Assembly (NCBI GenBank): GCA_945948515.1
Contig: CAMFBH010000001.1
Span: forward strand, 1-64,000
Length of the DNA stretch: 64,000 nucleotides
Source of the DNA: an uncultured Clostridia bacterium
GTDB lineage: Bacteria; Bacillota; Clostridia; Oscillospirales; Acutalibacteraceae
Direction: 5' to 3'
Made by a program: the position numbers and the translations under genes. The number at the start of each line of letters is the position of its first letter. Within the stretch, counting starts at the first letter, position 1. The notes beneath the pieces were generated by a model. It saw only the letters and a program-made list of their open reading frames with translations. It had not been told where the DNA came from and searched no databases. Below, one piece after another: positions 16,228-24,400 of the stretch.

Positions 16228-17566
16228 TGCCTCCTAATCCGAACAGGGAGGAAAAATCAACCTCTTCGCCGTTAATTTCGAGCTCTGCAAGCTGTTCTCC
16301 CAAAGAAATGCTGTAAAAGCCGGAAACAAAGGTTTTAAGCGCTATTTCCTGCTTTTCTCCTGTTTTCATATTTTTGATTTCGGCAATTCCGTTTTCAACC
16401 TCGTTATCGCCGATAACAATATTATATTTCGCGCCGAGCTTGTCGGCATATTTCATTTGAGCACGCAAGCTTCTTTGATTAAGGTCATAAACCACTCCGA
16501 AGCCCTCGTCTCTCATATCCTTTGCAATTTCGATTGCCTTGAGCGTTGCCTTATCGCCGAGAGCAACAATAAACAAATCGGGAACCGCCGGCTCGGGGAA
16601 TTCGCAGCCTTGGCTTTCCATAACAAGCATAAGCCTTTCAAGACCCATTCCGAAGCCGAGGCTCGGTGTTTTCTGACCGCCGAGCTCTTCAATCAAGCCG
16701 TCGTATCTTCCGCCGCCGCAAACTGTTCCCTGTGCTCCGATTGAATCGCACACAAATTCAAAAACCGTTTTTGTGTAATAATCAAGACCGCGCACTATTT
16801 TCGGATTTACCGAAAAATCAATATTCTGCGCCGAAAGATAAAGCTTAACCTTTTCAAAATGCTCCTTGCACTCATCGCAGAGATAATCAAGAACAACAGG
16901 AGCATTCTCTGCTATTTCCGAGCAAACGGGGCTCTTGCAATCAAGAATTCTCATTGGATTTTTTTCGAGCCTTCCCTTGCAGGTTTCACACAAATCATCA
17001 ACATGAGCGCTGAAATATTCTTTAAGAGCCTTGTGGTACTCGCTGCGGCATTTCGGACAGCCGATAGAATTTATTTCAAGGTGAATATCGCGCACTCCGA
17101 GAGTATCGAATATTGTTTTAGCAAGAGAAATTATTTCTGCGTCTGCAAGCGGATTTTCCGTTCCGAAGGCTTCAACTCCGAATTGGTGGAACTCACGAAG
17201 CCTTCCTGCCTGCGGCTTTTCATAGCGATAGCAGGATAAAACATAGCACGCCTTTTGAGGAAGCGTTTCGTTAAACAAAGCATTTTCAAGATATGAACGA
17301 GCGGCGCCTGCCGTTCCCTCCGGGCGCAGAGTAATTGACCTGCCGCCCTTATCGTCGAAGGTGTACATTTCCTTTTGAACAACATCCGTTGTGTCGCCTA
17401 CTCCGCGCTGAAACAGCTCGGTATGCTCAAAAACAGGCGTTCTTATTTCCTTGTATCCGAATTTTTCGGCAATATCAAGAACGGTTGCTTCGATATATTG
17501 ATTTTTGTGAACATCCTTAGGAAGAACATCCTTTGTTCCTTTTATTGCTTTTGTTAAAAGTGCCAT
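16205..17566 (-). CDS. hisS: Histidyl-tRNA synthetase
   Basis: Class II synthetase of 453 aa. It carries the histidine-specific motifs VRGLDYYTKTVFEF and GGGRYDGLIEELGG, the class II motif GFGMGLERLML, and a C-terminal anticodon-binding domain. The start at 17566 is supported by GGAGATATTT just upstream; an in-frame ATG at 17578 lacks one. It heads hisS-aspS-yfbR. No T-box leader, common for hisS-aspS in Firmicutes, is present in the 38-bp gap to the preceding terminator. Confidence 0.96.
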   Translation of the reverse strand: MALLTKAIKGTKDVLPKDVHKNQYIEATVLDIAEKFGYKEIRTPVFEHTELFQRGVGDTTDVVQKEMYTFDDKGGRSITLRPEGTAGAARSYLENALFNETLPQKACYVLSCYRYEKPQAGRLREFHQFGVEAFGTENPLADAEIISLAKTIFDTLGVRDIHLEINSIGCPKCRSEYHKALKEYFSAHVDDLCETCKGRLEKNPMRILDCKSPVCSEIAENAPVVLDYLCDECKEHFEKVKLYLSAQNIDFSVNPKIVRGLDYYTKTVFEFVCDSIGAQGTVCGGGRYDGLIEELGGQKTPSLGFGMGLERLMLVMESQGCEFPEPAVPDLFIVALGDKATLKAIEIAKDMRDEGFGVVYDLNQRSLRAQMKYADKLGAKYNIVIGDNEVENGIAEIKNMKTGEKQEIALKTFVSGFYSISLGEQLAELEINGEEVDFSSLFGLGGNEENGNN

Positions 17567-17601
17567 AAATATCTCCAATCAATTTTAGGATTTAAGAAAA
17601 T

Positions 17602-17626
17602 AAAAAGGGGCGGGCAAAACCCACCC
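17602..17626 (-). terminator. Intrinsic terminator of mgsA
   Basis: On the minus strand a 7-bp G/C stem (17626-17620 with 17614-17608, one G-U pair) and TTTT loop are followed by TTTTT. Confidence 0.8.
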
Positions 17627-17636
17627 GTTTTTGAAA

Positions 17637-18059
17637 TCAGTTGTTATGAGGCTTGTTGTAACGGGGATTTACAATTTCTCTCCACTCGAAATCGCCGCGT
17701 TCAACACCTCTGATAAGCGCCTCGGCAGTTGCAATATTTGTTGCAAAAGGAATGTTATGCACATCGCAAAGGCGAAGCAAATCATTATCATTCGGCTCAT
17801 GGGGCTTGGGAGAAAGCGGATTTCTAAAGAAGAGCAGAAGATCAATCTCATTATAAGCAATACGGCTTGCAATCTGCTGGCTTCCGCCCTGCGAGCCGCT
17901 CAAAAAGCAGTTTATCTTTAATCCGGTTGCTTCCTGAACGAGCCTGCCCGTAGTTCCCGTGGCGCATAATTCATGCTTAGAAAGAATTCCGCAGTAAGCT
18001 ATGCAAAACTGTGCAAGAAGCTCTTTTTTTGCGTCGTGAGCAATAAGCGCAATGTTCAT
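17637..18059 (-). CDS. mgsA: Methylglyoxal synthase family protein with altered active site
   Basis: A 140-aa MGS-like domain protein. The family fold and phosphate-binding motifs are clear: ALIAHDAKK, CATGTTGRL, DVHNIPFATNIATAEAL. E. coli MgsA, which converts dihydroxyacetone phosphate to methylglyoxal, uses Asp71 as catalytic base, with Asp91 and Asp101 also conserved. Here the matching positions are Ser60 (in GGSQQ), Asn80 (in FRNPL) and Asn90 (in PHEPN). His8, Asp9, Lys12 and His87 remain. Methylglyoxal synthesis is therefore doubtful. It has its own promoter and terminator, behind the mre/pbp2 operon. Confidence 0.8.
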   Translation of the reverse strand: MNIALIAHDAKKELLAQFCIAYCGILSKHELCATGTTGRLVQEATGLKINCFLSGSQGGSQQIASRIAYNEIDLLLFFRNPLSPKPHEPNDNDLLRLCDVHNIPFATNIATAEALIRGVERGDFEWREIVNPRYNKPHNN

Positions 18060-18090
18060 TCAACAATACCTCCGTTCATTTTCTTGGAAT

Positions 18091-18119
18091 ATAATAACAT
18101 AAAAAAAGTAATTATTCAA
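18091..18119 (-). promoter_or_regulatory. Sigma-A promoter of the mgsA-like gene
   Basis: On the minus strand: TTGAAT (18119-18114), 17-bp spacer, TATTAT (18096-18091). The gene starts about 32 bp downstream after a GGAGGT site. Confidence 0.75.
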
Positions 18120-18134
18120 CAATTTTTATTCAAA

Positions 18135-20159
18135 TCAGTCGAGAAGTGTTCCTGTTTTTTGAGCTTTTTTTGCATTTGGGCTGTTTGAATAGTAATAGTT
18201 AAGGATATCGGCAGTTGCAGAAGCTGTTTCAGTTCCCGAGCCTGCAAGTTCAACAACGGATGCAACGGAAATTTCGGGGTTTTTATACGGAGCAAAGGTT
18301 ATCAAAAAGCCGTTGTTTCTCTTTGCGCCGTTTGCACCGATAACCTGCGAGGTACCCGTTTTGCAGGCAACGGTATATTTTTTGCTGTTGAACACAGTGT
18401 TAACATTACCTTCAACTGCAACGGCTCTCATTCCCTTATGAACAAGATTGAGGTTTGACGAGCTTATTTCAATGGTGTCAAGAATTTTTGATTCTTTTTG
18501 AGTAACGGTTCCGTCCGCACTTGAAATAATCGCCTTAACAAAATGCATTTGATATCTTGTTCCGCCGTTTGCAATAGTTGCACTGTAATTACAAAGCTGA
18601 AGCGGAGTAAACAGGTTATCGGACTGACCGATAGCCGCCTGCACGGTGTCACCGCCGAGCCACAGTCTGCCTGCCGCTTCTCTCTCGGCAGGGCCTGCAA
18701 GTATGCCTGTTGATTCAGGTATTTCAACGCCTGTTTTTTCACCTAAGCCAAACATTGCGGCATAATGATTCATTTTGTTAATTCCGAGCTTTGTTGCAAC
18801 ATTATAATAGAAAATATTGCAGGAGTTTCTTAGAGAGCGGTCAACATTCTGATATCCGTGAGCATCAAGGCAGCCGAACTCCTGGTCATAATACTTAAAA
18901 ACAGAGCTGCAATAGAAGGTTGTTGAGCTGTTTATAACTCCCTCCTGAAGCGCTGCGGCAGCCATTGCGGGCTTGAAGGTTGAGCCCGGAGCATAGGCGC
19001 CCAAGGCAAATCTGCTCCAAAGAGGATTTCTCGGATTTTTTGAAAGCTGCTCATACTTTTCGTAGTAATCGTTCAAATCGTAGGATGGATAGCTTGCAGC
19101 GGCGAGCACCTCTCCACTGTTGCAATCCTCAACTACCACCGCACCTGCGCTCGAGGCAAGGCTCACCTTGTCGCACGCAGATTTAATACTGTTTTGGGCA
19201 ACCACCTGCAAATTCTTATCAATAGTTAAAACAACTGTATTGCCCTGAATAGGTTCTTTGGTTATTTCCTCGTGAACATTTCCGTTTGTATCAATGGTTA
19301 TCGTTTTTTCGCCCGGAACACCTCTCAGCTGCTCCTCCATTGCTTTTTCAATACCCGATTCGCCTATTTCATCTGTTATTTTATAGCCCTTATCCTTGAG
19401 CTCACTGTATTCCTCGGCATTGATTTTTCTGACTGTGCCCAAAATATGAGGAGCTATTGTTGAATCCTCATATTCACGGTATGCAACAATTTTAACATCT
19501 GCACCGAGAAATTTTTCCTTGCCCTCTTTAATTTCTGCAACCGTTAAATCGCTTACATCCTCCGCTATTGAAACAGGATTATCTATTGAAAAGAGCATTC
19601 TCGTAAGCTCATATCGTATGTTTCCGATTTTAAGGGCGGTTTTTTTATCAAAGCTCTCGAGACCGTATTTTTCAACCATTGCATCAAAGCAGTTTTGAGC
19701 CGTTGCATAATGCTGAAGATTAAGCATATCCTTGCTCTTCATGGTTATGATTTCTTTTTTACTGTCCTTATCGGTTTTGAAAGCAATTTTTCCTTTTTTG
19801 GTTATTTTGAGCGGAAGATTCTGCGCCCATTCCTCGCCGTTTTTTTCAAATACGGCGATAAGATTTAAAATAATTTCATTCCTTGCTTCATTTTCCTTGG
19901 CGCTGGGAAAATATGCCGCATCAATAATTATTGAATTTCCCTGCCTGTTTGTTACAAGAACATTTCCGTTTCGGTCAACAATTTTACCTCTTGCGGCTTC
20001 AATCTGAACGTTGTATTTTGAAACGGCACTGTTTTGCTGTTCATAATAATTATTGTTTGTTATTTGAATATCATAAAGCTTAACTCCGAATCCCAAAACG
20101 GTTGCAATTACCAGAATTACGGCAACAATGCTTCTAATACTCTTATGTCGCGCTTTCAC
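18135..20159 (-). CDS. mrdA: Penicillin-binding protein 2 (elongation transpeptidase)
   Basis: Class B PBP that cross-links peptidoglycan in the elongation machinery. It is 674 aa with one N-terminal membrane segment (about residues 10-30), a dimerisation domain, and a C-terminal transpeptidase with STFK, SCN and KTGT motifs. The GTG at 20159 is chosen because AAGGTGAT precedes it by a good distance; an in-frame GTG at 20168 lies inside that site. It follows mreD in the mreB-mreC-mreD-pbp2 order, which supports a rod-elongation role. Confidence 0.94.
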   Translation of the reverse strand: MKARHKSIRSIVAVILVIATVLGFGVKLYDIQITNNNYYEQQNSAVSKYNVQIEAARGKIVDRNGNVLVTNRQGNSIIIDAAYFPSAKENEARNEIILNLIAVFEKNGEEWAQNLPLKITKKGKIAFKTDKDSKKEIITMKSKDMLNLQHYATAQNCFDAMVEKYGLESFDKKTALKIGNIRYELTRMLFSIDNPVSIAEDVSDLTVAEIKEGKEKFLGADVKIVAYREYEDSTIAPHILGTVRKINAEEYSELKDKGYKITDEIGESGIEKAMEEQLRGVPGEKTITIDTNGNVHEEITKEPIQGNTVVLTIDKNLQVVAQNSIKSACDKVSLASSAGAVVVEDCNSGEVLAAASYPSYDLNDYYEKYEQLSKNPRNPLWSRFALGAYAPGSTFKPAMAAAALQEGVINSSTTFYCSSVFKYYDQEFGCLDAHGYQNVDRSLRNSCNIFYYNVATKLGINKMNHYAAMFGLGEKTGVEIPESTGILAGPAEREAAGRLWLGGDTVQAAIGQSDNLFTPLQLCNYSATIANGGTRYQMHFVKAIISSADGTVTQKESKILDTIEISSSNLNLVHKGMRAVAVEGNVNTVFNSKKYTVACKTGTSQVIGANGAKRNNGFLITFAPYKNPEISVASVVELAGSGTETASATADILNYYYSNSPNAKKAQKTGTLLD

Positions 20160-20197
20160 GGTAATCACCTTCCCTTCTCAGAATTCATAGCGCATCA

Positions 20198-20725
20198 CTA
20201 TTGATAGCTGTTTTCTTTTTTCAGCTTTCTTTTAAGCGGTCTAAAAATGAAATAAATCAACGGAGTGAGCACCGCTGTATATACGGCGCACGGAATGTAG
20301 AAATAAAAAATACTCATTTGAGCGCCCTCGGTTCCCTTGAAAACAACAAAGAAAAGCCAATAGAAAAGGGCGTGTAAAAAAATAAAAAACAAAGAAAAAA
20401 CCATTGTGGTTAAAAAGTTTTTTCTGAGAATATATGTTACAAACGATGACGAAATGAAGCAGGCAGCCATAATAAATATTGCATTGAATCCCATTTGGTC
20501 AAGCGAGGTTAAATCCCACAGCATTCCGCCGAGCAGTCCGATAAGCGCGGCGCCCTTTTCATCCTCATCCATAGTTAAACAAATGCAAACGGGAATTAGG
20601 AGAAACGCTCTTGCAGAGCCTATTTGTAGAAACAGCCCCCCAACATTTTGAAGAAGCGAAGCCGCAATAACAATCAGGCTGTAAATCGAATATTTTTTCA
20701 GTCTGTATCTGTTAAGAGCGTCCAT
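20198..20725 (-). CDS. mreD: Rod shape-determining protein MreD
   Basis: Polytopic membrane protein of 175 aa, with about five hydrophobic segments and a basic C-terminal tail. Sequence similarity in this family is weak; the call rests on hydrophobic profile, size and its place between mreC and pbp2. The start at 20725 is preceded by GGGGAGG; the mreC stop overlaps it, suggesting translational coupling. Confidence 0.88.
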   Translation of the reverse strand: MDALNRYRLKKYSIYSLIVIAASLLQNVGGLFLQIGSARAFLLIPVCICLTMDEDEKGAALIGLLGGMLWDLTSLDQMGFNAIFIMAACFISSSFVTYILRKNFLTTMVFSLFFIFLHALFYWLFFVVFKGTEGAQMSIFYFYIPCAVYTAVLTPLIYFIFRPLKRKLKKENSYQ

Positions 20726-20726
20726 T

Positions 20727-21575
20727 TCATTCCTCCCCGTTTTTCTCGTTAAATCCAACGAGAATGAAGCAGCCCGAAACGGTTTTCAAATCCGTTCCCG
20801 GTTCAATTATTGCATAGGAAGAAATATCCTTGTTCTCCTGCTTAACCTCGGAAACTGTTCCGAGAAGAAGATTTTTCGGAAATGCCCCGCTTACACCTGC
20901 GGTGCAGATAATTGAGCCGTAGGAAACCGCAGTATCCGACTTAAGATTTGCAAGCTTAAACTTGCCGTCTCGAGCGAGCTTTGCGTCTCCGCAGGCATAA
21001 TAAACCTCGTTTGAAACAATTTCATAAGCCGAAATGCTGAAATCGGGATCAAGCACTGTTCTGACAACGCAGTAGTTGGGATAAGCCTTTGCAACAACTC
21101 CGATAATATACTTTCCGAAAAGAACGGGATCTCCGACCTTAACTCCGCTCATAGTTCCCTTGTTAAGATTGAATGAATAGTATAAATCCGCACTGTCCCT
21201 CGCAATAACAGTTCCCTCAACAAAAGAGTAGTCGGGATTTTCCTCTTTAAGCTCAAGAAATTCCTTGTAAAGCTCATTTTGTCTTTTAAGGCTTTCATAA
21301 TCGGCAAGGTCGCTCTGAAGATTTCCGATTTGCTCTTTAAGCTGACCTATTTGCTTTTCATACTCAGCATCGCCCGACGCGTTTTTTGATATATGTTCAA
21401 TTGCATCTGAAATTTTGGTCGCAACAATATGGGCAGGCTTAAATACAAAGCCCACAACCGACGACTGTGCAGTTTCACCGTGACCGTTTGCAGCCGAAAT
21501 AATCATTCCCACCAGAAGAAGCGCAATGATTGATATAACAAGCTTAAAGCGGTTTGATGCAAAAAATTTCTTCAT
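20727..21575 (-). CDS. mreC: Rod shape-determining protein MreC
   Basis: The 282-aa bitopic protein has an N-terminal membrane anchor (about residues 12-30), a coiled coil (about 65-110) and a beta-rich extracytoplasmic domain, the MreC layout. Motifs such as GVVAKAYPNYCVVRTVLDP fit the family. It links MreB filaments to the cell-wall enzymes. It starts 3 bp after mreB ends and its stop overlaps the mreD start. Confidence 0.93.
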   Translation of the reverse strand: MKKFFASNRFKLVISIIALLLVGMIISAANGHGETAQSSVVGFVFKPAHIVATKISDAIEHISKNASGDAEYEKQIGQLKEQIGNLQSDLADYESLKRQNELYKEFLELKEENPDYSFVEGTVIARDSADLYYSFNLNKGTMSGVKVGDPVLFGKYIIGVVAKAYPNYCVVRTVLDPDFSISAYEIVSNEVYYACGDAKLARDGKFKLANLKSDTAVSYGSIICTAGVSGAFPKNLLLGTVSEVKQENKDISSYAIIEPGTDLKTVSGCFILVGFNEKNGEE

Positions 21576-21578
21576 TTA

Positions 21579-22559
21579 CTATCTCTGCCTTCTGAGTTTT
21601 ACTGCTGTTCCGAGAACAACGCAATCAGTTGGATTCTCCGCAACATGAACGGGAATCTGAATTTCTTTTTCAATCAGCTTGTCCAAGCCGCGCAGTCTGC
21701 ATGAGCCCCCTGTTAAACAAACGCCTCTGCTTATTATATCTGCGGCAAGCTCGGGAAGAGTTACCTCAAGAGTTTCGCGAATTGCATTAATTATTGCGCT
21801 AACAGGCTCCGAAAGAATTTCGCGAACTGTTTCGGAGGTGATTTCAACACTCATCGGAAGCCCTGTTTCAAGGTTTCTTCCTCTAACCTCCATTGCGCCC
21901 TCGCCGTCGTACTCAGCGGCAGAGCCGATTTTTGTTTTTACATCCTCTGCGGTTCTCTCGCCGATAAGCATATTATGCTCTTTTTTCATATAATTGATAA
22001 TCGCTTCGTCAAATGCCTCACCGGCAACCTTAATGCTTTTGCTTGAAGCAATTCCGCCGAGACTGATAACTGCAACATCCGTTGTTCCGCCACCGATATC
22101 AACAATCATTGAGCCCGTTGCTTCATAGGTAGGAAGTCCTGCGCCCATTGCCGCGGCCATACATTCCTCAATAAGCTCAACATCCTGAACTCCCGCACTT
22201 CTTGCCGCATCCTCAACCGCTCTGCGCTCAACCTCGGTTACACCGCTCGGAACGGTTATAACGGCTCTTGTTTTGGTAAAAACAGAGCGTTTGCTTGAAC
22301 GCTGAATAAAATCATGAAGCATATCGGCGGTCATATCAAAATCGGCAATAACTCCGTTTTTAAGCGGCCTTACCGCAACTATTGAGCCCGGAGTTCTTCC
22401 TATCATATTTTTTGCCGCTCCGCCTACTGCAAGAACGCGCTTTGTTTTAACATCAACCGCAACAACGCTGGGCTCTCTTATTACAACCTGGCCTTTTTTA
22501 TTGCAAACAAGTGTATTTGCAGTTCCGAGGTCTATTCCTATATTTCTTGAAAAAAGCAT
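21579..22559 (-). CDS. mreB: Actin-like cell-shape protein MreB
   Basis: Bacterial actin homologue of 326 aa. The nucleotide-binding signatures are complete: IGIDLGTANTLV, PSGVTEVERRAVEDAA, VDIGGGTTDVAVISLGG and LTGGSCRLRGLDKLI. It forms membrane-associated filaments that guide elongation. First gene of mreB-mreC-mreD-pbp2, transcribed from the promoter at 22610-22638. Confidence 0.96.
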   Translation of the reverse strand: MLFSRNIGIDLGTANTLVCNKKGQVVIREPSVVAVDVKTKRVLAVGGAAKNMIGRTPGSIVAVRPLKNGVIADFDMTADMLHDFIQRSSKRSVFTKTRAVITVPSGVTEVERRAVEDAARSAGVQDVELIEECMAAAMGAGLPTYEATGSMIVDIGGGTTDVAVISLGGIASSKSIKVAGEAFDEAIINYMKKEHNMLIGERTAEDVKTKIGSAAEYDGEGAMEVRGRNLETGLPMSVEITSETVREILSEPVSAIINAIRETLEVTLPELAADIISRGVCLTGGSCRLRGLDKLIEKEIQIPVHVAENPTDCVVLGTAVKLRRQR

Positions 22560-22609
22560 TTTTTACCTCTCACTTTCATCGGCAGAATACATCCGCATAC
22601 TTGTCTTTT

Positions 22610-22638
22610 ATTATAAAACATTAAAGACTTATAAACAA
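22610..22638 (-). promoter_or_regulatory. Promoter of the mreBCD-pbp2 operon
   Basis: On the minus strand: TTGTTT (22638-22633), 17-bp spacer, TATAAT (22615-22610), about 45 bp before the mreB start. Confidence 0.75.
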
Positions 22639-22675
22639 TAAAAATAATTAAAAATATTTAAATTTTTTACAGAAA

Positions 22676-22715
22676 ATTTAAAAAGCGTCTCCTGTTCATA
22701 AACAGAAAGACGCTT
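22676..22715 (-). terminator. Intrinsic terminator of the deacetylase gene
   Basis: AAGCGTCT and AGACGCTT arms (22715-22708 and 22690-22683 on minus) close a hairpin that contains an inner GTT/AAC stem. A weak T-rich run follows. Confidence 0.7.
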
Positions 22716-22738
22716 CAACATCATTGTGCCTAATCCTT

Positions 22739-23608
22739 TTAGGTGATATTTACTGTAAATTTGTATCCCTGAGCGCGGATATCATCTATTGCCTGCGGAA
22801 GAATTTCGGCATTTGTGGGGCTTACCGCATGAAGCAGGAAAATTGCTCCGTCATGCGTTGAGCCGGTCAACTTGTTTAAAGCCGTTGCGGTATCAACAAC
22901 ATTCTGAGTATCCCAATCCGCATAAGCAAACGACCAAAAGACGCTTGTGTATCCCATTTCATGAGCAAGAAACAGGGTTTGCTCCGAGAATTCACCCTTG
23001 GGAAAGCGGAAATATTTCATTTCATAGTTGAAATTTTTCTTAATATACTCGTGAAGAAATGAAATTTCCTCCTCGGCGACGGACAAATCCACCTCGTCCA
23101 TTGTGTAGTGACGGTAGGTGTGATTTCCGACAATGTGACCTTCGTCAATCATTCGTTTAATAAGCTCGGGATTTGACTTTGCAAAATCATAGGTAACAAA
23201 GAAAATTGCCTTAACCCTCTTTTCCTTCAGCGTGTCGAGAATAGACGGTGTGTAGCCGTTTTCATAGCCCTCGTCAAATGTTAGGCATATTGCTTTCTTA
23301 TCGTTAAGAAGCCATTTTCCGCCTATTTTTGAATATTTGCTTTCAAGCGCTGTTGGGTCTGTCGGCCTTTGATGATTTTCGATATTCCCCGGACCCCAAA
23401 CTATTTTGTTTCTGCTGTAATCCTCAAACGGCGTTGCAAGATTTGTTGCATCGGGAATTGTTGTGTAGCCCTTTTCCGTGTTTTGAGCCTCTGTTGAAGA
23501 ACTGCTTTCATTGTCATTTTTGTTTTTATCGCTTTCGTCTCCGACATTAACGGTACAGCCGGCAAACAAAAAAGCTATTGCTAAAAAAGCAATTAAAAAT
23601 TTTCGCAT
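22739..23608 (-). CDS. Polysaccharide deacetylase lipoprotein (PdaA-like)
   Basis: Predicted surface lipoprotein of 289 aa: signal peptide with lipobox FAGC (Cys18), a Ser/Asn-rich linker, then a NodB-type deacetylase domain. Motifs include CLTFDEGYENGYTP, HTYRH and FRFPKGEFSE. TFDEGYENG matches PdaA, which deacetylates N-acetylmuramic acid during spore-cortex synthesis in Bacillus, so a cortex role is plausible but not shown. Its ribosome binding site (AAAGGAGG) is the 3' arm of a hairpin terminator that ends the prfB-mgtC transcript. Confidence 0.9.
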   Translation of the reverse strand: MRKFLIAFLAIAFLFAGCTVNVGDESDKNKNDNESSSSTEAQNTEKGYTTIPDATNLATPFEDYSRNKIVWGPGNIENHQRPTDPTALESKYSKIGGKWLLNDKKAICLTFDEGYENGYTPSILDTLKEKRVKAIFFVTYDFAKSNPELIKRMIDEGHIVGNHTYRHYTMDEVDLSVAEEEISFLHEYIKKNFNYEMKYFRFPKGEFSEQTLFLAHEMGYTSVFWSFAYADWDTQNVVDTATALNKLTGSTHDGAIFLLHAVSPTNAEILPQAIDDIRAQGYKFTVNIT

Positions 23609-23649
23609 AAAAAAACCTCCTTTGTTTTATTTTTTATCAAAGGAGGTTT
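23609..23649 (-). terminator. Terminator of prfB-mgtC that contains the pdaA-like ribosome binding site
   Basis: On the minus strand a perfect 12-bp stem (23649-23638 with 23624-23613) is followed by seven T (23615-23609), immediately before the ATG at 23608. The descending arm contains AAAGGAGG, the downstream gene's ribosome binding site. When folded, the structure would both end upstream transcription and hide that site. Confidence 0.8.
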
Positions 23650-23665
23650 AATATTTATGGTAAAA

Positions 23666-24400
23666 TCAGTCGTGCTCAACCTTCCAGCCTGCGGAAATTA
23701 TTTCATCGTTTTTGCCCACCTGAGTTAAAAGGCTTTCAATAAGCGCATCATTATCGGTTTTAGTTGTTATAAACGCTCTGATTTTTTTGTTTTCATCTTC
23801 CGTTTCGGTGCTTTCAAGAGTATGTAACAACGCGCCGGGCTCATTTTTTATTATACTCATAATGCTTTTTCGAACATCCGGCTCCGATTCCTCAGGGCAA
23901 ACAACGGAAATTTTATACAGCTTTTCAAGCTTTTTGTTTTTTGTTTTTTCATATTTTTTCATTTTGTCGATTTTGCTCGACACCGGATGAAGCAAAAGAT
24001 GAGAAACCACTATTGCTCCTGCAACGGTAACGGCATAATACAGATGCGGCAAGCAGCACAAAATTCCGACTGCGGCACTTGCCCAAACGGTTGCGGCGGT
24101 ATTCAGACCCTTAATATTCGCTCCGTCGCGGATAATAACGCCTGCGCCGAGAAATCCTATTCCGCTTACAACCTGCGCCGCAATTCTCGTTATGTCGCTT
24201 TCTCCCTGCATTACGAGATATCCGAACGATGTAAACGCAAAGGAACCCGCGCACACAATAACATTTGTTAAAATTCCTGCCTGATGCCTCGTCCACTGCC
24301 GTTCAAAGCCTATAACGGCTCCGAGCAAAACGGCAACAGCGAGCCGTATCGCAAAGCCTTCAAACGAAATAATTGAATATTCACTTAAAGCTTCTGCCAT
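23666..24400 (-). CDS. MgtC/SapB family membrane protein
   Basis: The 244-aa protein has four to five membrane helices in its first 130 residues with the MgtC signature (AVLLGAVIGFERQWTRHQAG, GIGFLGAGVIIRDG). A soluble C-terminal domain of about 100 residues resembling ACT-type regulatory domains follows. The family is linked to growth in low Mg2+ and to membrane homeostasis, but its biochemical activity is unclear. It overlaps the last base of prfB, so it is co-transcribed with it. Confidence 0.88.
   Translation of the reverse strand: MAEALSEYSIISFEGFAIRLAVAVLLGAVIGFERQWTRHQAGILTNVIVCAGSFAFTSFGYLVMQGESDITRIAAQVVSGIGFLGAGVIIRDGANIKGLNTAATVWASAAVGILCCLPHLYYAVTVAGAIVVSHLLLHPVSSKIDKMKKYEKTKNKKLEKLYKISVVCPEESEPDVRKSIMSIIKNEPGALLHTLESTETEDENKKIRAFITTKTDNDALIESLLTQVGKNDEIISAGWKVEHD

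Noticed and set aside
17567..17640. T-box leader before hisS-aspS
   Set aside because: Only 35-40 bp lie between the mgsA terminator and the hisS start; no T-box motif fits.
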